From positions 744,001-808,000 of the forward strand of contig NZ_CP023667.1 in assembly GCF_002443155.1 (NCBI RefSeq): a stretch of DNA of 64,000 nucleotides, written 5' to 3'. The notes under the pieces are model-generated. The model saw only the letters and a program-made list of their open reading frames with translations, was not told the origin of the DNA and made no database searches. This stretch comes from Alcaligenes faecalis (GTDB lineage Bacteria > Pseudomonadota > Gammaproteobacteria > Burkholderiales > Burkholderiaceae_B). This document shows positions 43,904-52,245 of this stretch, piece after piece (position 1 is the first letter of the stretch; each line of letters begins with the position of its first letter). Made by a program: the position numbers and the translations under genes.

Positions 43904-44974
43904 TCAGGACGGTTCTTGCACCAGTAGCGTATCCGAGTCCTGAGTCTGGCTGACGGCGACGGGCGCAGCCGTACTTTGCACGTGCGGCTCGGGAGCTTCT
44001 TCCTGGATCACGCTTTTGGAATGCACCCGAGTCATGGGCTCACGGTGCCCCAGGTCCAGTACCAGACGGGTGGCCTCGGGTTTGGAGTAGTGGCCCACAG
44101 GGTCGTTGATCGCCTTGGCGAAGGCAATTTCTTCCATGTTCAGATCGGCAATGATCAGGCCTTCGGCATCGTGTGGCAGGTAGGGAGCCAATGTGCGTCC
44201 GTCCGGCGCAAAAATCATGGAACTGCCGCCGCCCACTTTCAGCAGGGAGGCGTTGTGTTCACCTACTTCCAGCATGTCCAGTGTCTCCTGGGTGACGACA
44301 CTGCTGGCGGCGATGGTAAAGCACTGGCCTTCAACCGAATAGATTTGCGAGGCAGCCATGTTCACCTTGGCGCTGAGCGCATGGGCCTGTTCGCTGTACA
44401 GCGAAAAGGACGGCCAGGCGGCAATGTGAATGGCTTCGTGCTGGGAGTACAGCGCGTACTTGCTCAAGGGGGACAGGTGCTCCCAGCAGCACAGGGCACC
44501 GACGCGGCCCAGCTCGGTGTCGGACACAATCAGATCTCGGGCATAACCTTCACCAAACACGGTGCGCTCAACATGTGTAGGTTTGAGTTTGCGACGCGAC
44601 CACAGCATCTGGCCCTTGTCGTCGATCAGGCATTGGCCCAGGTAAAGGCTGCCGCCGCTGCGCTCGCTATAACCCAGTGCGATGAAAATACCCAAGGTCC
44701 GTGCGGCCTGGGCAATGCGTTGAAACTCTGCACTGTCCAGCGAGAGCGAGTTGGCATAGTAGCGGGCACTGTATTTCAGCGACCAGGCCGGTGCGCCCAG
44801 CCAGACGTGGAAGGGATAGCCGGGCAGCCAGGTTTCACCAAACACGATCAGGTCACAGCCCTCATCGCGGGCCTGACGAGCCAGCTCAATGGTTTTATCA
44901 ACACCCGTTGCCAGATCGTAGTTGGGAGAGGCGGCCTGTACGGCGGCTGCCCGGACGATTTTTCTTGTCTGCAT
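43904..44974 (-). CDS. Arylacetonitrilase (nitrilase)
   Basis: 356-aa carbon-nitrogen hydrolase that turns arylacetonitriles directly into the acid and ammonia. Catalytic residues are Glu47 (VFGETWLPG), Lys131 (RRKLKPTHVERT) and Cys163 (GALCCWEHLSPL). From memory the sequence is close to identical to the A. faecalis JM3 enzyme over the first 320 residues and departs from it in the last 35, after KSV. The tail is rich in Glu, Pro and Ser and ends in LLVQEPS as in JM3. Nitrilases of this type assemble into short helices, which the C-terminal region helps control. It is followed on the same strand by the AraC-type gene. Confidence 0.97.
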   Translation of the reverse strand: MQTRKIVRAAAVQAASPNYDLATGVDKTIELARQARDEGCDLIVFGETWLPGYPFHVWLGAPAWSLKYSARYYANSLSLDSAEFQRIAQAARTLGIFIALGYSERSGGSLYLGQCLIDDKGQMLWSRRKLKPTHVERTVFGEGYARDLIVSDTELGRVGALCCWEHLSPLSKYALYSQHEAIHIAAWPSFSLYSEQAHALSAKVNMAASQIYSVEGQCFTIAASSVVTQETLDMLEVGEHNASLLKVGGGSSMIFAPDGRTLAPYLPHDAEGLIIADLNMEEIAFAKAINDPVGHYSKPEATRLVLDLGHREPMTRVHSKSVIQEEAPEPHVQSTAAPVAVSQTQDSDTLLVQEPS

Positions 44975-45194
44975 ACATCCTCCTTGTCGCGGTATCCGCG
45001 ATCCTGATCGCCAGACCGCGCTGCTTACCGAGCCCGGTCGTCTTGGTTTGCGTCAGTGTAGGAGGGGAAGGTGGCGATGAATTGACTGACAGGCGCAGGA
45101 TGCTTGACTGGGAGTCGCAAGCAGGGGGAGCGGGAGTCCCCCATCCTGGCCTGGCCGTCCGTGCAGTGAACAAGAGGGTTGGGGGCTGCCTGGC

Positions 45195-45461
45195 TTAAAG
45201 CGCGAAGCTGTATTGCACCGTCAGCCCCATGCCCACGACCCACAGAATCAGGGGGATGGGGCGCATCAGCAAGCCGGGAATGGTGCGCAGAATAAAGCCG
45301 ATCAGGCGGGTGAACAGCCAGAGCAGGGGCGGCGATTGATCTTTTTCCTTCATGTAGAGGATGCCTTGCGACAGCAAAAAGGACTGCGACAAGTAGGCGG
45401 CGTAAAACACCATGCCCAAGGAAAAAGCCAGCCAGTAATACAACATGCTCATAGGATGCAA
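45195..45461 (-). CDS. Small membrane protein, family unknown
   Basis: 88-aa hydrophobic protein with two clear membrane segments, at about 8-30 (YWLAFSLGMVFYAAYLSQSFLL) and 64-85 (LMRPIPLILWVVGMGLTVQYS). No family recognised. Start codons Met1 or Met4/Met6 are possible. It is divergent from the PaaY-like gene (104 bases). Confidence 0.6.
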   Translation of the reverse strand: MHPMSMLYYWLAFSLGMVFYAAYLSQSFLLSQGILYMKEKDQSPPLLWLFTRLIGFILRTIPGLLMRPIPLILWVVGMGLTVQYSFAL

Positions 45462-45565
45462 AAAGAAAGAGTACGGCGCATTATATCGGTCTGTAGCAGC
45501 TATGATCGTATTTTTGGCCGGACCTGGGGCCGGCTGCGGGTGCAGGCTTTTTGTACGAGGCAGGT

Positions 45566-46159
45566 ATGCAAAATATTTATTCTATTGATGGGCTGGTGCC
45601 CGTGGTTCATCCCACGGCCTATGTTCATCCTACCGCTGTACTGATTGGTGACGTCATTATTGGTGAGGGCGTGTATATCGGCCCTCTGGCCAGTTTGCGA
45701 GGGGACTTCGGGCGCATCATCATGAAGGCCGGCTCCAATATTCAGGACACCTGTGTTATTCACGGCACGCCTTATCAGGACACGGTGGTGCATGAGGATG
45801 GCCACGTTGGGCACGGCGCAGTGCTGCACGGCTGCGTCATTGGCCGCAATGTGCTGGTGGGCATGAATGCGGTCGTCATGGACGCGGCGGACATCGGTGC
45901 AGACAGCATTATTGGTGCCATGGCCTTTGTGAAAAAAGGCATGCAGGTGCCTCCTCGCAGTCTGGTGGCGGGTTCCCCGGCTACGGTGGTCAAGGAACTG
46001 GATCAGAAAGCCATTGATGGCAAGTTCTTCGGTACGCGCATGTACCAGCGTCTGGCCCAGCGTTCCCTGGCAACGATGCAGCGCGTGGAGCCGTTGACGG
46101 AAGTGGAAGCAGACCGTCCGCGTTTGCGTGAAGACCAGATTTATCCAGTGGATAAATAA
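45566..46159 (+). CDS. PaaY/CaiE-type hexapeptide-repeat protein (gamma carbonic anhydrase fold)
   Basis: 197-aa left-handed beta-helix protein. Hexapeptide repeats run from residue 12 to 140 ([39 protein letters not shown]). The putative metal histidines are in [23 protein letters not shown], the His arrangement of gamma-class carbonic anhydrases. The C-terminal helix ([15 protein letters not shown]) is typical of PaaY/CaiE, thioesterases in phenylacetate or carnitine breakdown. No paa genes are adjacent, so the pathway is open. ATG 45566 is chosen because it follows the AGG-containing site and matches the family start MQ-YSIDG. Confidence 0.87.
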   Translation: MQNIYSIDGLVPVVHPTAYVHPTAVLIGDVIIGEGVYIGPLASLRGDFGRIIMKAGSNIQDTCVIHGTPYQDTVVHEDGHVGHGAVLHGCVIGRNVLVGMNAVVMDAADIGADSIIGAMAFVKKGMQVPPRSLVAGSPATVVKELDQKAIDGKFFGTRMYQRLAQRSLATMQRVEPLTEVEADRPRLREDQIYPVDK

Positions 46160-46277
46160 GGCAGCACAGTCTTTCTCCAGGCTTGTTGCTTCCCGAGCGC
46201 AAAGCAGTTTTGGAGCCGGTCTGAAAGTGCTTGGGATACGTCACCAGGCAGCAGTTTTTGCCCACGTATTTCAGGTA

Positions 46278-46327
46278 ATAAAAAACCCCTTGAAGGCCGG
46301 ATGAGAATCCGGCATCAAGGGGTTTTT
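46278..46327. terminator. Bidirectional terminator between the PaaY-like gene and the ABC importer
   Basis: Outer stem AAAAACCCCTTGA (46281-46293) with TCAAGGGGTTTTT (46315-46327), inner stem GCCGGAT/ATCCGGC. T-runs stand at both ends, so both convergent transcripts can stop here. Confidence 0.9.
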
Positions 46328-46401
46328 CCATTCAGTGCCTAATAGCGGGCGGGTGGGGCAGGCTCACCACGCATCGCTATTTAGCTCTGAATTACTTCAG
46401 C

Positions 46402-47406
46402 TTATTTGCCAGCCGCAGCCAAAGCCTGTTTCCAGGCGTCGATCACTGTTTCGTACTCGGCAGCCGCCTTCAAAGGATCGATGTTGGCAATCTTGATTTG
46501 ATCCAGGTTAGGCAGTTTGGTCAGCTCGGCCACATTGATGTCATTGCGGGTAGGACGGCGGAAGTTCTCTACCAGTTCGGCTTCCTGGACTTCTTTGGAC
46601 AGCAGAACGTCGACCAGTTTGCGAGCCGCTTCCTGGCCGTTCTTGGGGTTCTTGATCACGGCCACGCCCTCAGGGGCGATGAAGGTACCGTCTTCAGGGT
46701 AGATCAGCTCAATGCCTTTCTGACCACCGGCCACGTAGGCGTAAGCTGCGTATTCCATGGTCACGCCCAAGGGGTACTCGCCGTTGGCCACGCTCTTGTA
46801 GACCTGGCCCGAGCTCTTGGACACGATGACGTTGGCTGCCAGCTTTTGCAGGCCTTCAGCACCGTACAGTTGGTAGATGCCGTAAACCTGGTCGTACGCA
46901 CTGCCCGAGGATGCCGGATCACCAATGATGACCTTGCCTTTCCACTGAGGATCGAACAGGTCAGCCCAGGTCTTGGGGGCGGCCTGGCCTTTCAGTTGGC
47001 GCTCATTGGCCATGATGACCATGACGTGGGCGTTGGAGCTGGTCCACAGGCTGTCCTTGCCGTGGAAGGCTTCAGGAATGGCCTTGTTCTCGGGCGATTC
47101 GTAGGCTTCGAAGTTTTGCTGGAAAGCGGCCATGGTGCCGTAGCCAGTGCCCCATACCACATCGCCCAGCGGGTTTTGTGCTTCGGCTTCGATACGCTTC
47201 ATCAAGGCACCAGCGCCCGAGGTCACTTGTTGAATGGACAGGTCAGAAGCGGTCTTGCGAGCGATTTCCAGCGCCGTGTCAATGGTTTGCACATTGTTGG
47301 GCGTGTACATCACGGCATTGGCGGCCATGGCGGCACCGGACAGGGACAGGGCGCCGACACTGAGGGAGAGTGCCAGACCAGTTTTCAGAAAACGTGTAGT
47401 CAGCAT
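46402..47406 (-). CDS. Ferric-type ABC importer, periplasmic binding protein
   Basis: 334-aa binding protein with a signal peptide (residues 1-29, ending LSGAAMA-A). The fold is that of the ferric/AEP-type binding proteins (MYTPNNVQTIDTALEIA, PKTWADLFDPQWKGKVIIGDP, GVTMEYAAYAYVAGG). The metal-binding tyrosine pair of classic FbpA is not clearly present, so iron is a guess from the operon type; phosphonates, thiamine or small anions are other options. The permease and ATPase genes lie directly upstream on the same strand. Confidence 0.85.
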   Translation of the reverse strand: MLTTRFLKTGLALSLSVGALSLSGAAMAANAVMYTPNNVQTIDTALEIARKTASDLSIQQVTSGAGALMKRIEAEAQNPLGDVVWGTGYGTMAAFQQNFEAYESPENKAIPEAFHGKDSLWTSSNAHVMVIMANERQLKGQAAPKTWADLFDPQWKGKVIIGDPASSGSAYDQVYGIYQLYGAEGLQKLAANVIVSKSSGQVYKSVANGEYPLGVTMEYAAYAYVAGGQKGIELIYPEDGTFIAPEGVAVIKNPKNGQEAARKLVDVLLSKEVQEAELVENFRRPTRNDINVAELTKLPNLDQIKIANIDPLKAAAEYETVIDAWKQALAAAGK

Positions 47407-47422
47407 AGTGAGCCTTTTTAGA

Positions 47423-49090
47423 TTAGCGGCTGGAAAACAGATCCAGCTTGAGAAAACGGATAGCCAGATAAATCGGCACCAGAATCACGACCATCAGGAT
47501 CACCCCGTAAGCCGAAGCGCGGGCCAGAAAGCCGGCGTCGATCTGACGGAACATCTGGATGGGCATGGTCTCCATACCACCGTAATACAGCACGATAGTG
47601 GCGGAAATTTCAGCCAGCGAAGTGACCCACATCAGGATGGCCGCGCCCAGAATGGCGGGTTTCATCAAGGGCAGAACCACTTTGAAGAAACTCTGGAAGG
47701 GGCTGACACCCAGGTTGATGGAGGCCTCTTCGATAGAGTCGGGAATGTTGTAGAGCGAGGCCGAGGCCGAGCGAATGGAGAAGGGCACTTTACGTACAAA
47801 GTACGCACCGGCCATGATGACCCAGGTGCCGGTCAGCACCAGCATGCCGCTGTTGTAGGTCTGGATCAGGGCAATACCCAGCACGGTGCCGGAAATGGCC
47901 AAAGGCAGCATCACCATATAGTCCAGGGCTGTCACCACGAACAGGCGCTTTTTCACGATCAGGTAACTGCACACAGTCGCAAAGCAGGTGCCTGCGATGG
48001 TCGCCACACTGGCCAGCATCAGCGAGTTCAAGATGGGCTCGGGGGCGTAGCGCAGGGCACGCTCCATATTGTCCAGGGTGAAGGTGCCGTATTGCATGAC
48101 CGGGCCGCTGGCTTTGGTGAAGGCGCCAATCAGCACGATAAAGGCGGGGATCAGTGAGAAGGTCACAAACAGCACCGCACCCACGGTCAGCAGGATACCG
48201 GCCAAGCCTTGGGCACGAACCGGGCGCGGGGCGCGGCCTTGCTGCATCTGGAAGGTCTTGCGCTCCAGTACCCGTTTTTGAATGAACAGCACCGCGCCGA
48301 CCAGAATCACGGACACCACGGCCAGCACACCTTGCATGGTGGGGTTGCCGCTCATCTCGGACAGGAAGGTGGTGTAGGTCAGGGAGGACAGCACATCCAC
48401 CTGACCACCCAGAATCATGGGGATGGAGAAGTTGTCCACGGCCAGCGTGAACACAATCATGGCATTGACCAGCAGGGCAGGCATCAGCACCGGGAAGGTC
48501 ACACTAAGCGCACGCTTGAAGTTGCTGGCACCCAGGTTCACGGCCGCTTCTTCCAGCGTGCCATCAATGGCCTTGAGGGCAGCCAGCATGCCGATATACA
48601 CATAGGTGTAATCGTTCAGGATCAGCACGTAGGACATGCCGAACCAGCCATAGAAACTAGGCAGATCAATACCGATGCTTTCCAGCGCCAGACGCACTAC
48701 GCCGTTATTGCCCAGTAGCATCAGCCAGGCCTGCGAGACGATGATGTCCGGTAGCACGATGGTGGTCAAAGGCAGGATCGCCACAATGGCCTTGCCGGGA
48801 AAGTCGTAGCGGGCCACCACATAGGCCAGCGGGGCGCCCAGCAGCAAGGTGCCGATAGTGGAGATCAGGCCCAGCTTGATGGTGTTGAAAAAGGCTTCAA
48901 CATAGCGCGGTTCGCTAAAGAAAGTTTCAAAGCCATGCAGGCTGGGCATGCCCGTTGCCGGGTCGATAATGCTTTGATAGAACAGAGAGGCGAGAGGCCA
49001 GACAACCCAGAACACCAGCACCACCAGACAGACCAAGGCGGGCAGGAACCAGGGAGAACGAAGGGCCAGGGGTCTTGCAGCAATAGCCAT
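47423..49090 (-). CDS. ABC importer permease, two fused domains
   Basis: 555-aa protein in which two binding-protein-dependent permease domains are joined, as in FbpB/AfuB, with about twelve membrane helices. The first EAA-type loop is EEAAVNLGASNFKRALSVTFP near residue 196, the second EEASINLGVSPFQSFFKVVLP near 455. The ATG at 49090 follows a GAGGCG site and starts 5 bases after the ATPase stop. It forms an importer with the preceding ATPase and following binding protein. Confidence 0.9.
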   Translation of the reverse strand: MAIAARPLALRSPWFLPALVCLVVLVFWVVWPLASLFYQSIIDPATGMPSLHGFETFFSEPRYVEAFFNTIKLGLISTIGTLLLGAPLAYVVARYDFPGKAIVAILPLTTIVLPDIIVSQAWLMLLGNNGVVRLALESIGIDLPSFYGWFGMSYVLILNDYTYVYIGMLAALKAIDGTLEEAAVNLGASNFKRALSVTFPVLMPALLVNAMIVFTLAVDNFSIPMILGGQVDVLSSLTYTTFLSEMSGNPTMQGVLAVVSVILVGAVLFIQKRVLERKTFQMQQGRAPRPVRAQGLAGILLTVGAVLFVTFSLIPAFIVLIGAFTKASGPVMQYGTFTLDNMERALRYAPEPILNSLMLASVATIAGTCFATVCSYLIVKKRLFVVTALDYMVMLPLAISGTVLGIALIQTYNSGMLVLTGTWVIMAGAYFVRKVPFSIRSASASLYNIPDSIEEASINLGVSPFQSFFKVVLPLMKPAILGAAILMWVTSLAEISATIVLYYGGMETMPIQMFRQIDAGFLARASAYGVILMVVILVPIYLAIRFLKLDLFSSR

Positions 49091-49095
49091 GGGTC

Positions 49096-50145
49096 TTACG
49101 CCTCGACCAAACGACATTCAGGGCTGAAGCTCAGGTTTACCGAGCCGCCTGCCGACAGATGCGGGTCCTGGGCAGCGGCAACGTCAGCAATAATTTGTTT
49201 GCCGTCGCTTAGCTTCAGGCTGTAGGCCGTTTTGGTTCCCAGATACTGGCGCGCCACAACCTGGGCAGGAATGCTGCCGGCCTGGGCTTCAGTATGCAGG
49301 GTGATGTTTTCGGGGCGCACTGCCAGCAGCACTTGGCCGACGGGGGGCGGATTGTTCACCAGAATGTGTCCACCCGCAATGCTGACGGTGGTGTGACCGT
49401 CCTCTACATGCACGCCCAGGGTGTCGATCAGATTGGCTGCGCCAATAAAGTCGGCGGCATAGGCCGTGCGTGGTGCGGAATACATGGCTTCGGGGGTATC
49501 GAGCTGGTCGATACGGCCCTGGCGCAACAAGGCAATGCGATCCGACATGGACAGGGCTTCTTCCTGGTCATGCGTCACGAAAATAGCCGTAATGTTGGAC
49601 TCCTGCTGCAATTCGCGGATGACCTGACGCATTTGAATACGCAGCTTGGCATCCAGGTTGGACAGGGGCTCGTCCATCAGCAGGACACGGGGCTCGATCA
49701 CCAGGGCGCGGGCCAGGGCTACGCGCTGGCGCTGGCCGCCGGACAGCTCGGCCGGGTAGCGTTGGGCCATGCCACCGAGTTCCACGCGGTCCAGAATATA
49801 GGCGACTTTTTTCTTGATTTCGCTACTGCTGACCTTGCGTACCCGCAAGCCGTAAGCCACATTGTCAAACACGGTTTTATCGGGGAACAGGGCGTAGTCC
49901 TGGAACACCATGCCGGTTTCGCGCTTGTGCGCGGGCAGGTAGGTAATGTCTTCCTTGTCCAGAAACAGGCGGCCTTCATCGGGAATGATGAAACCGGCAA
50001 TCATGCGCAGCAGCGTGGTTTTTCCGCAGCCACTGGGCCCTAATAAAGTGAAGAACTCGCCATGCCGGATTTGCAGGCTCAGTTCATTGATGATGGTATT
50101 GCTGCCGTAGCGTTTCACTACGTGATCGATGTGGATTTCTGCCAT
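49096..50145 (-). CDS. ABC importer ATPase (FbpC/PotA type)
   Basis: 349-aa ATPase. Walker A LLGPSGCGKTTLLRM near residue 38, signature LSGGQRQRVALARALV near 133, Walker B LLMDEPLSNLD, switch His in FVTHDQEEALSMSD. A C-terminal TOBE-type beta domain (about 265-349, VLLAVRPENITLH) follows, as in the FbpC/PotA group. First gene of the importer operon. The divergent pntAA leader is upstream. Confidence 0.92.
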   Translation of the reverse strand: MAEIHIDHVVKRYGSNTIINELSLQIRHGEFFTLLGPSGCGKTTLLRMIAGFIIPDEGRLFLDKEDITYLPAHKRETGMVFQDYALFPDKTVFDNVAYGLRVRKVSSSEIKKKVAYILDRVELGGMAQRYPAELSGGQRQRVALARALVIEPRVLLMDEPLSNLDAKLRIQMRQVIRELQQESNITAIFVTHDQEEALSMSDRIALLRQGRIDQLDTPEAMYSAPRTAYAADFIGAANLIDTLGVHVEDGHTTVSIAGGHILVNNPPPVGQVLLAVRPENITLHTEAQAGSIPAQVVARQYLGTKTAYSLKLSDGKQIIADVAAAQDPHLSAGGSVNLSFSPECRLVEA

Positions 50146-50801
50146 GGGGATAGATCAGCCTGGGACTGAATAGTGCAGGTAAACCGCGTATCAAGGGGGC
50201 GGTTGCCTAGGCTTTTAAAAGAGGTGGCTCAGCGGCCATTGGCGACGCAAACATCACCCTGGCGTGAACACGAACATTAATTACAAGTTAATGACAAGTT
50301 TTATAAGAAGTTGCTATCTTAGCAGCAGGCCAATGCTTGTAGTTTTAATTATCAGGCGTCTAAGTCCCTGGCCAAGGCTGATCTGCTCAGTGTTACCCGA
50401 CAGGCAAGCAAAAAAAATTCCATAGAACAAGCATCATATTGCGATAATCAGGTGGTAGTAATGTGTCTTGCTTTTTCGTCTAAAGCGGTCTAGTGCGGCT
50501 TGGGGTTTCTTGTGTCAAATAAAGGCCCTTATAGTGAGTTCAAAAAAGAATGACCGGTTCCTGCGAGGGGCAGGAGTGGGAGAGGGAAACAACAGGGCGG
50601 ATTTCTATCCTGTTTAGGCAGGCCTGCCACGGGCCTGTTCATGCACATCCGAATTTATAGATGGTGTTCCGGTGTTGTGGGAAAACACATACCGGGCCGG
50701 AAAGGTTGTTGGGTCGTTTCCCGCTGGGGGCAGACTCACCCGTCCGGGTACTGCACGTCGTCAGAGATCGTAGAAGTTAGTTAATTAACTGGAGATTGAA
50801 G
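50146..50801. other. 656-base divergent promoter region with long leader before pntAA
   Basis: The left part (about 50270-50460) is AT-rich and should hold the importer promoter. A candidate plus-strand promoter is TTCTTG, 17 bases, TATAGT (about 50510-50535), giving a leader near 260 bases. In it are hairpins CCTGC/GCAGG (50560-50574), AACAGG/CCTGTT (50591-50614), the palindrome GGCAGGCCTGCC (50617-50628) and a stem CCGGT..TGTG/CACA..ACCGG with loop GGAAAA (50669-50695). No coding frame is convincing. Confidence 0.5.
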
Positions 50802-51920
50802 ATGCGACTGGGTGTACTAAGCCCCCGGGGGACCGGGGAAAAGAGGGTAGCGGCCACGCCCGATACCATCAAGGCTTACCGCAAGGCGGGCCATGATGTG
50901 ATTATCGAGGCGGGTGCCGGACAGGGTATTGCCAGCTCGGATGCTGATTACGAGGCAGCAGGGGCAACGATAGGGGATCCCTATCAAGCCACCGTGCTGC
51001 TGGTAGTGGGCCCGGCTGATGTGGATTCGGCGCGTTTACGTGCCGAGCATGTGGTCGTCGGTATGTTGGACCCTTACGAGAGTGAGGGTCTGGACAGGCT
51101 GGCTTCTTCGGGCTGCCAGGCATTCGCCCTGGAGCTGATCCCGCGTACCACGCGGGCGCAAAGTATGGACGTTCTGTCCTCGCAGGCCAATATCGCGGGT
51201 TATGCCGCAGTGCTGAAAGCAGCCACCTTATATCCCCGATTCTTTCCCATGATGATGACCGCGGCGGGTACCGTCAAAGCGGCTCGTGTTGTGGTGCTGG
51301 GCGCGGGGGTGGCCGGTTTGCAGGCGATTGCGACGGCACGTCGTCTAGGGGCCGTGGTAGAAGCCTCCGACGTGCGTCCTGCCGCGCGTGAGCAGATCGA
51401 GTCCCTGGGCGGCAAGTTTATTGATGTGCCCTACGAGACCGACGAAGAGCGCGAAGCGGCGCAAGGGGTAGGCGGCTATGCCCGTCCCATGCCCGCTTCC
51501 TGGTTGCAACGGCAGGCGGCGGTGGTGGCGGCACGTTGCGCCCAGGCCGACGTCATCATTACCACGGCCTTGATTCCGGGGCGCCCCGCCCCGCGTCTGA
51601 TTGCCGAAGAAGTGGTGCAGTCCATGCGGGCAGGTTCGGTCATTGTTGACTTGGCTGCGGCACGTGGCGGTAACTGCGCCCTGACCGAAGCCGACCAGAT
51701 TGTGGAGAAACATGGCGTGACCCTGGTGGGCGAGACCAACTTCCCGGCCCGTGTGGCGGCGGATGCGTCTGCCTTGTATGCACGCAATATTCAACAGTTC
51801 CTGGGCTTGATGCTCAAGGACCAGTCTGACGAGCTGCATATCCCTGCGGACGACGACATTGTGAATGCCAGCCGTGTTGTACAGGGTGGCAAACGACTCT
51901 TTCCACAGCAGGGAGCCTGA
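50802..51920 (+). CDS. pntAA: NAD(P) transhydrogenase subunit alpha, part 1 (NAD-binding)
   Basis: 372-aa soluble dI domain of the proton-translocating transhydrogenase, which passes hydride from NADH to NADP+. Marks are the alanine-dehydrogenase-like start RLGVLSPRGTGEKRVAATPDT, VVLGAGVAGLQAIATARRLGA near residue 170 (Rossmann), VEASDVRPAAREQIESLG, and the RQAAVVAARCAQADVII loop. ATG 50802 is preferred over TTG 50796 because GGAGA lies 6 bases upstream. The alpha chain is split in two genes here, as in Rhodospirillum and many betaproteobacteria. pntAB begins 4 bases downstream. Confidence 0.95.
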   Translation: MRLGVLSPRGTGEKRVAATPDTIKAYRKAGHDVIIEAGAGQGIASSDADYEAAGATIGDPYQATVLLVVGPADVDSARLRAEHVVVGMLDPYESEGLDRLASSGCQAFALELIPRTTRAQSMDVLSSQANIAGYAAVLKAATLYPRFFPMMMTAAGTVKAARVVVLGAGVAGLQAIATARRLGAVVEASDVRPAAREQIESLGGKFIDVPYETDEEREAAQGVGGYARPMPASWLQRQAAVVAARCAQADVIITTALIPGRPAPRLIAEEVVQSMRAGSVIVDLAAARGGNCALTEADQIVEKHGVTLVGETNFPARVAADASALYARNIQQFLGLMLKDQSDELHIPADDDIVNASRVVQGGKRLFPQQGA

Positions 51921-51924
51921 CGCC

Positions 51925-52245
51925 ATGGATATTATTTCTCCCCTGGTCATTAACCTGATCATCTTTGTGCTGGCCATTTACGTGGGTTATCACGTGGTCT
52001 GGACAGTAACCCCCGCTTTGCACACGCCCTTGATGGCGGTGACCAATGCGATCTCGGCCATCATTATTGTGGGCGGGATGCTGGCCGCGGCGCTGACCGA
52101 AAGCCCTTGGGCCCAGGCGATGGGCATTATTGCCACCGCGCTGGCCTCGGTAAACGTGTTTGGTGGTTTCCTGGTAACCCGCCGCATGTTGGAAATGTTT
52201 AAAAAGAAGGGCGCTAAAAATACGCCCAAGGAAGGGCAGTCATGA
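51925..52245 (+). CDS. pntAB: NAD(P) transhydrogenase subunit alpha, part 2 (membrane)
   Basis: 106-aa membrane part with three helices at about 4-24, 38-57 and 62-82 (PALHTPLMAVTNAISAIIIVG is the family signature). It forms part of the proton channel with PntB. It overlaps pntB by 4 bases (ATGA). The chosen ATG follows the pntAA stop by 4 bases. Confidence 0.95.
   Translation: MDIISPLVINLIIFVLAIYVGYHVVWTVTPALHTPLMAVTNAISAIIIVGGMLAAALTESPWAQAMGIIATALASVNVFGGFLVTRRMLEMFKKKGAKNTPKEGQS

Noticed and set aside
46134..46159. TTATCCAGTGGATAA palindrome as a DnaA-type site
   Set aside because: It is the coding end of the PaaY-like gene and lacks the CACA part of the consensus.
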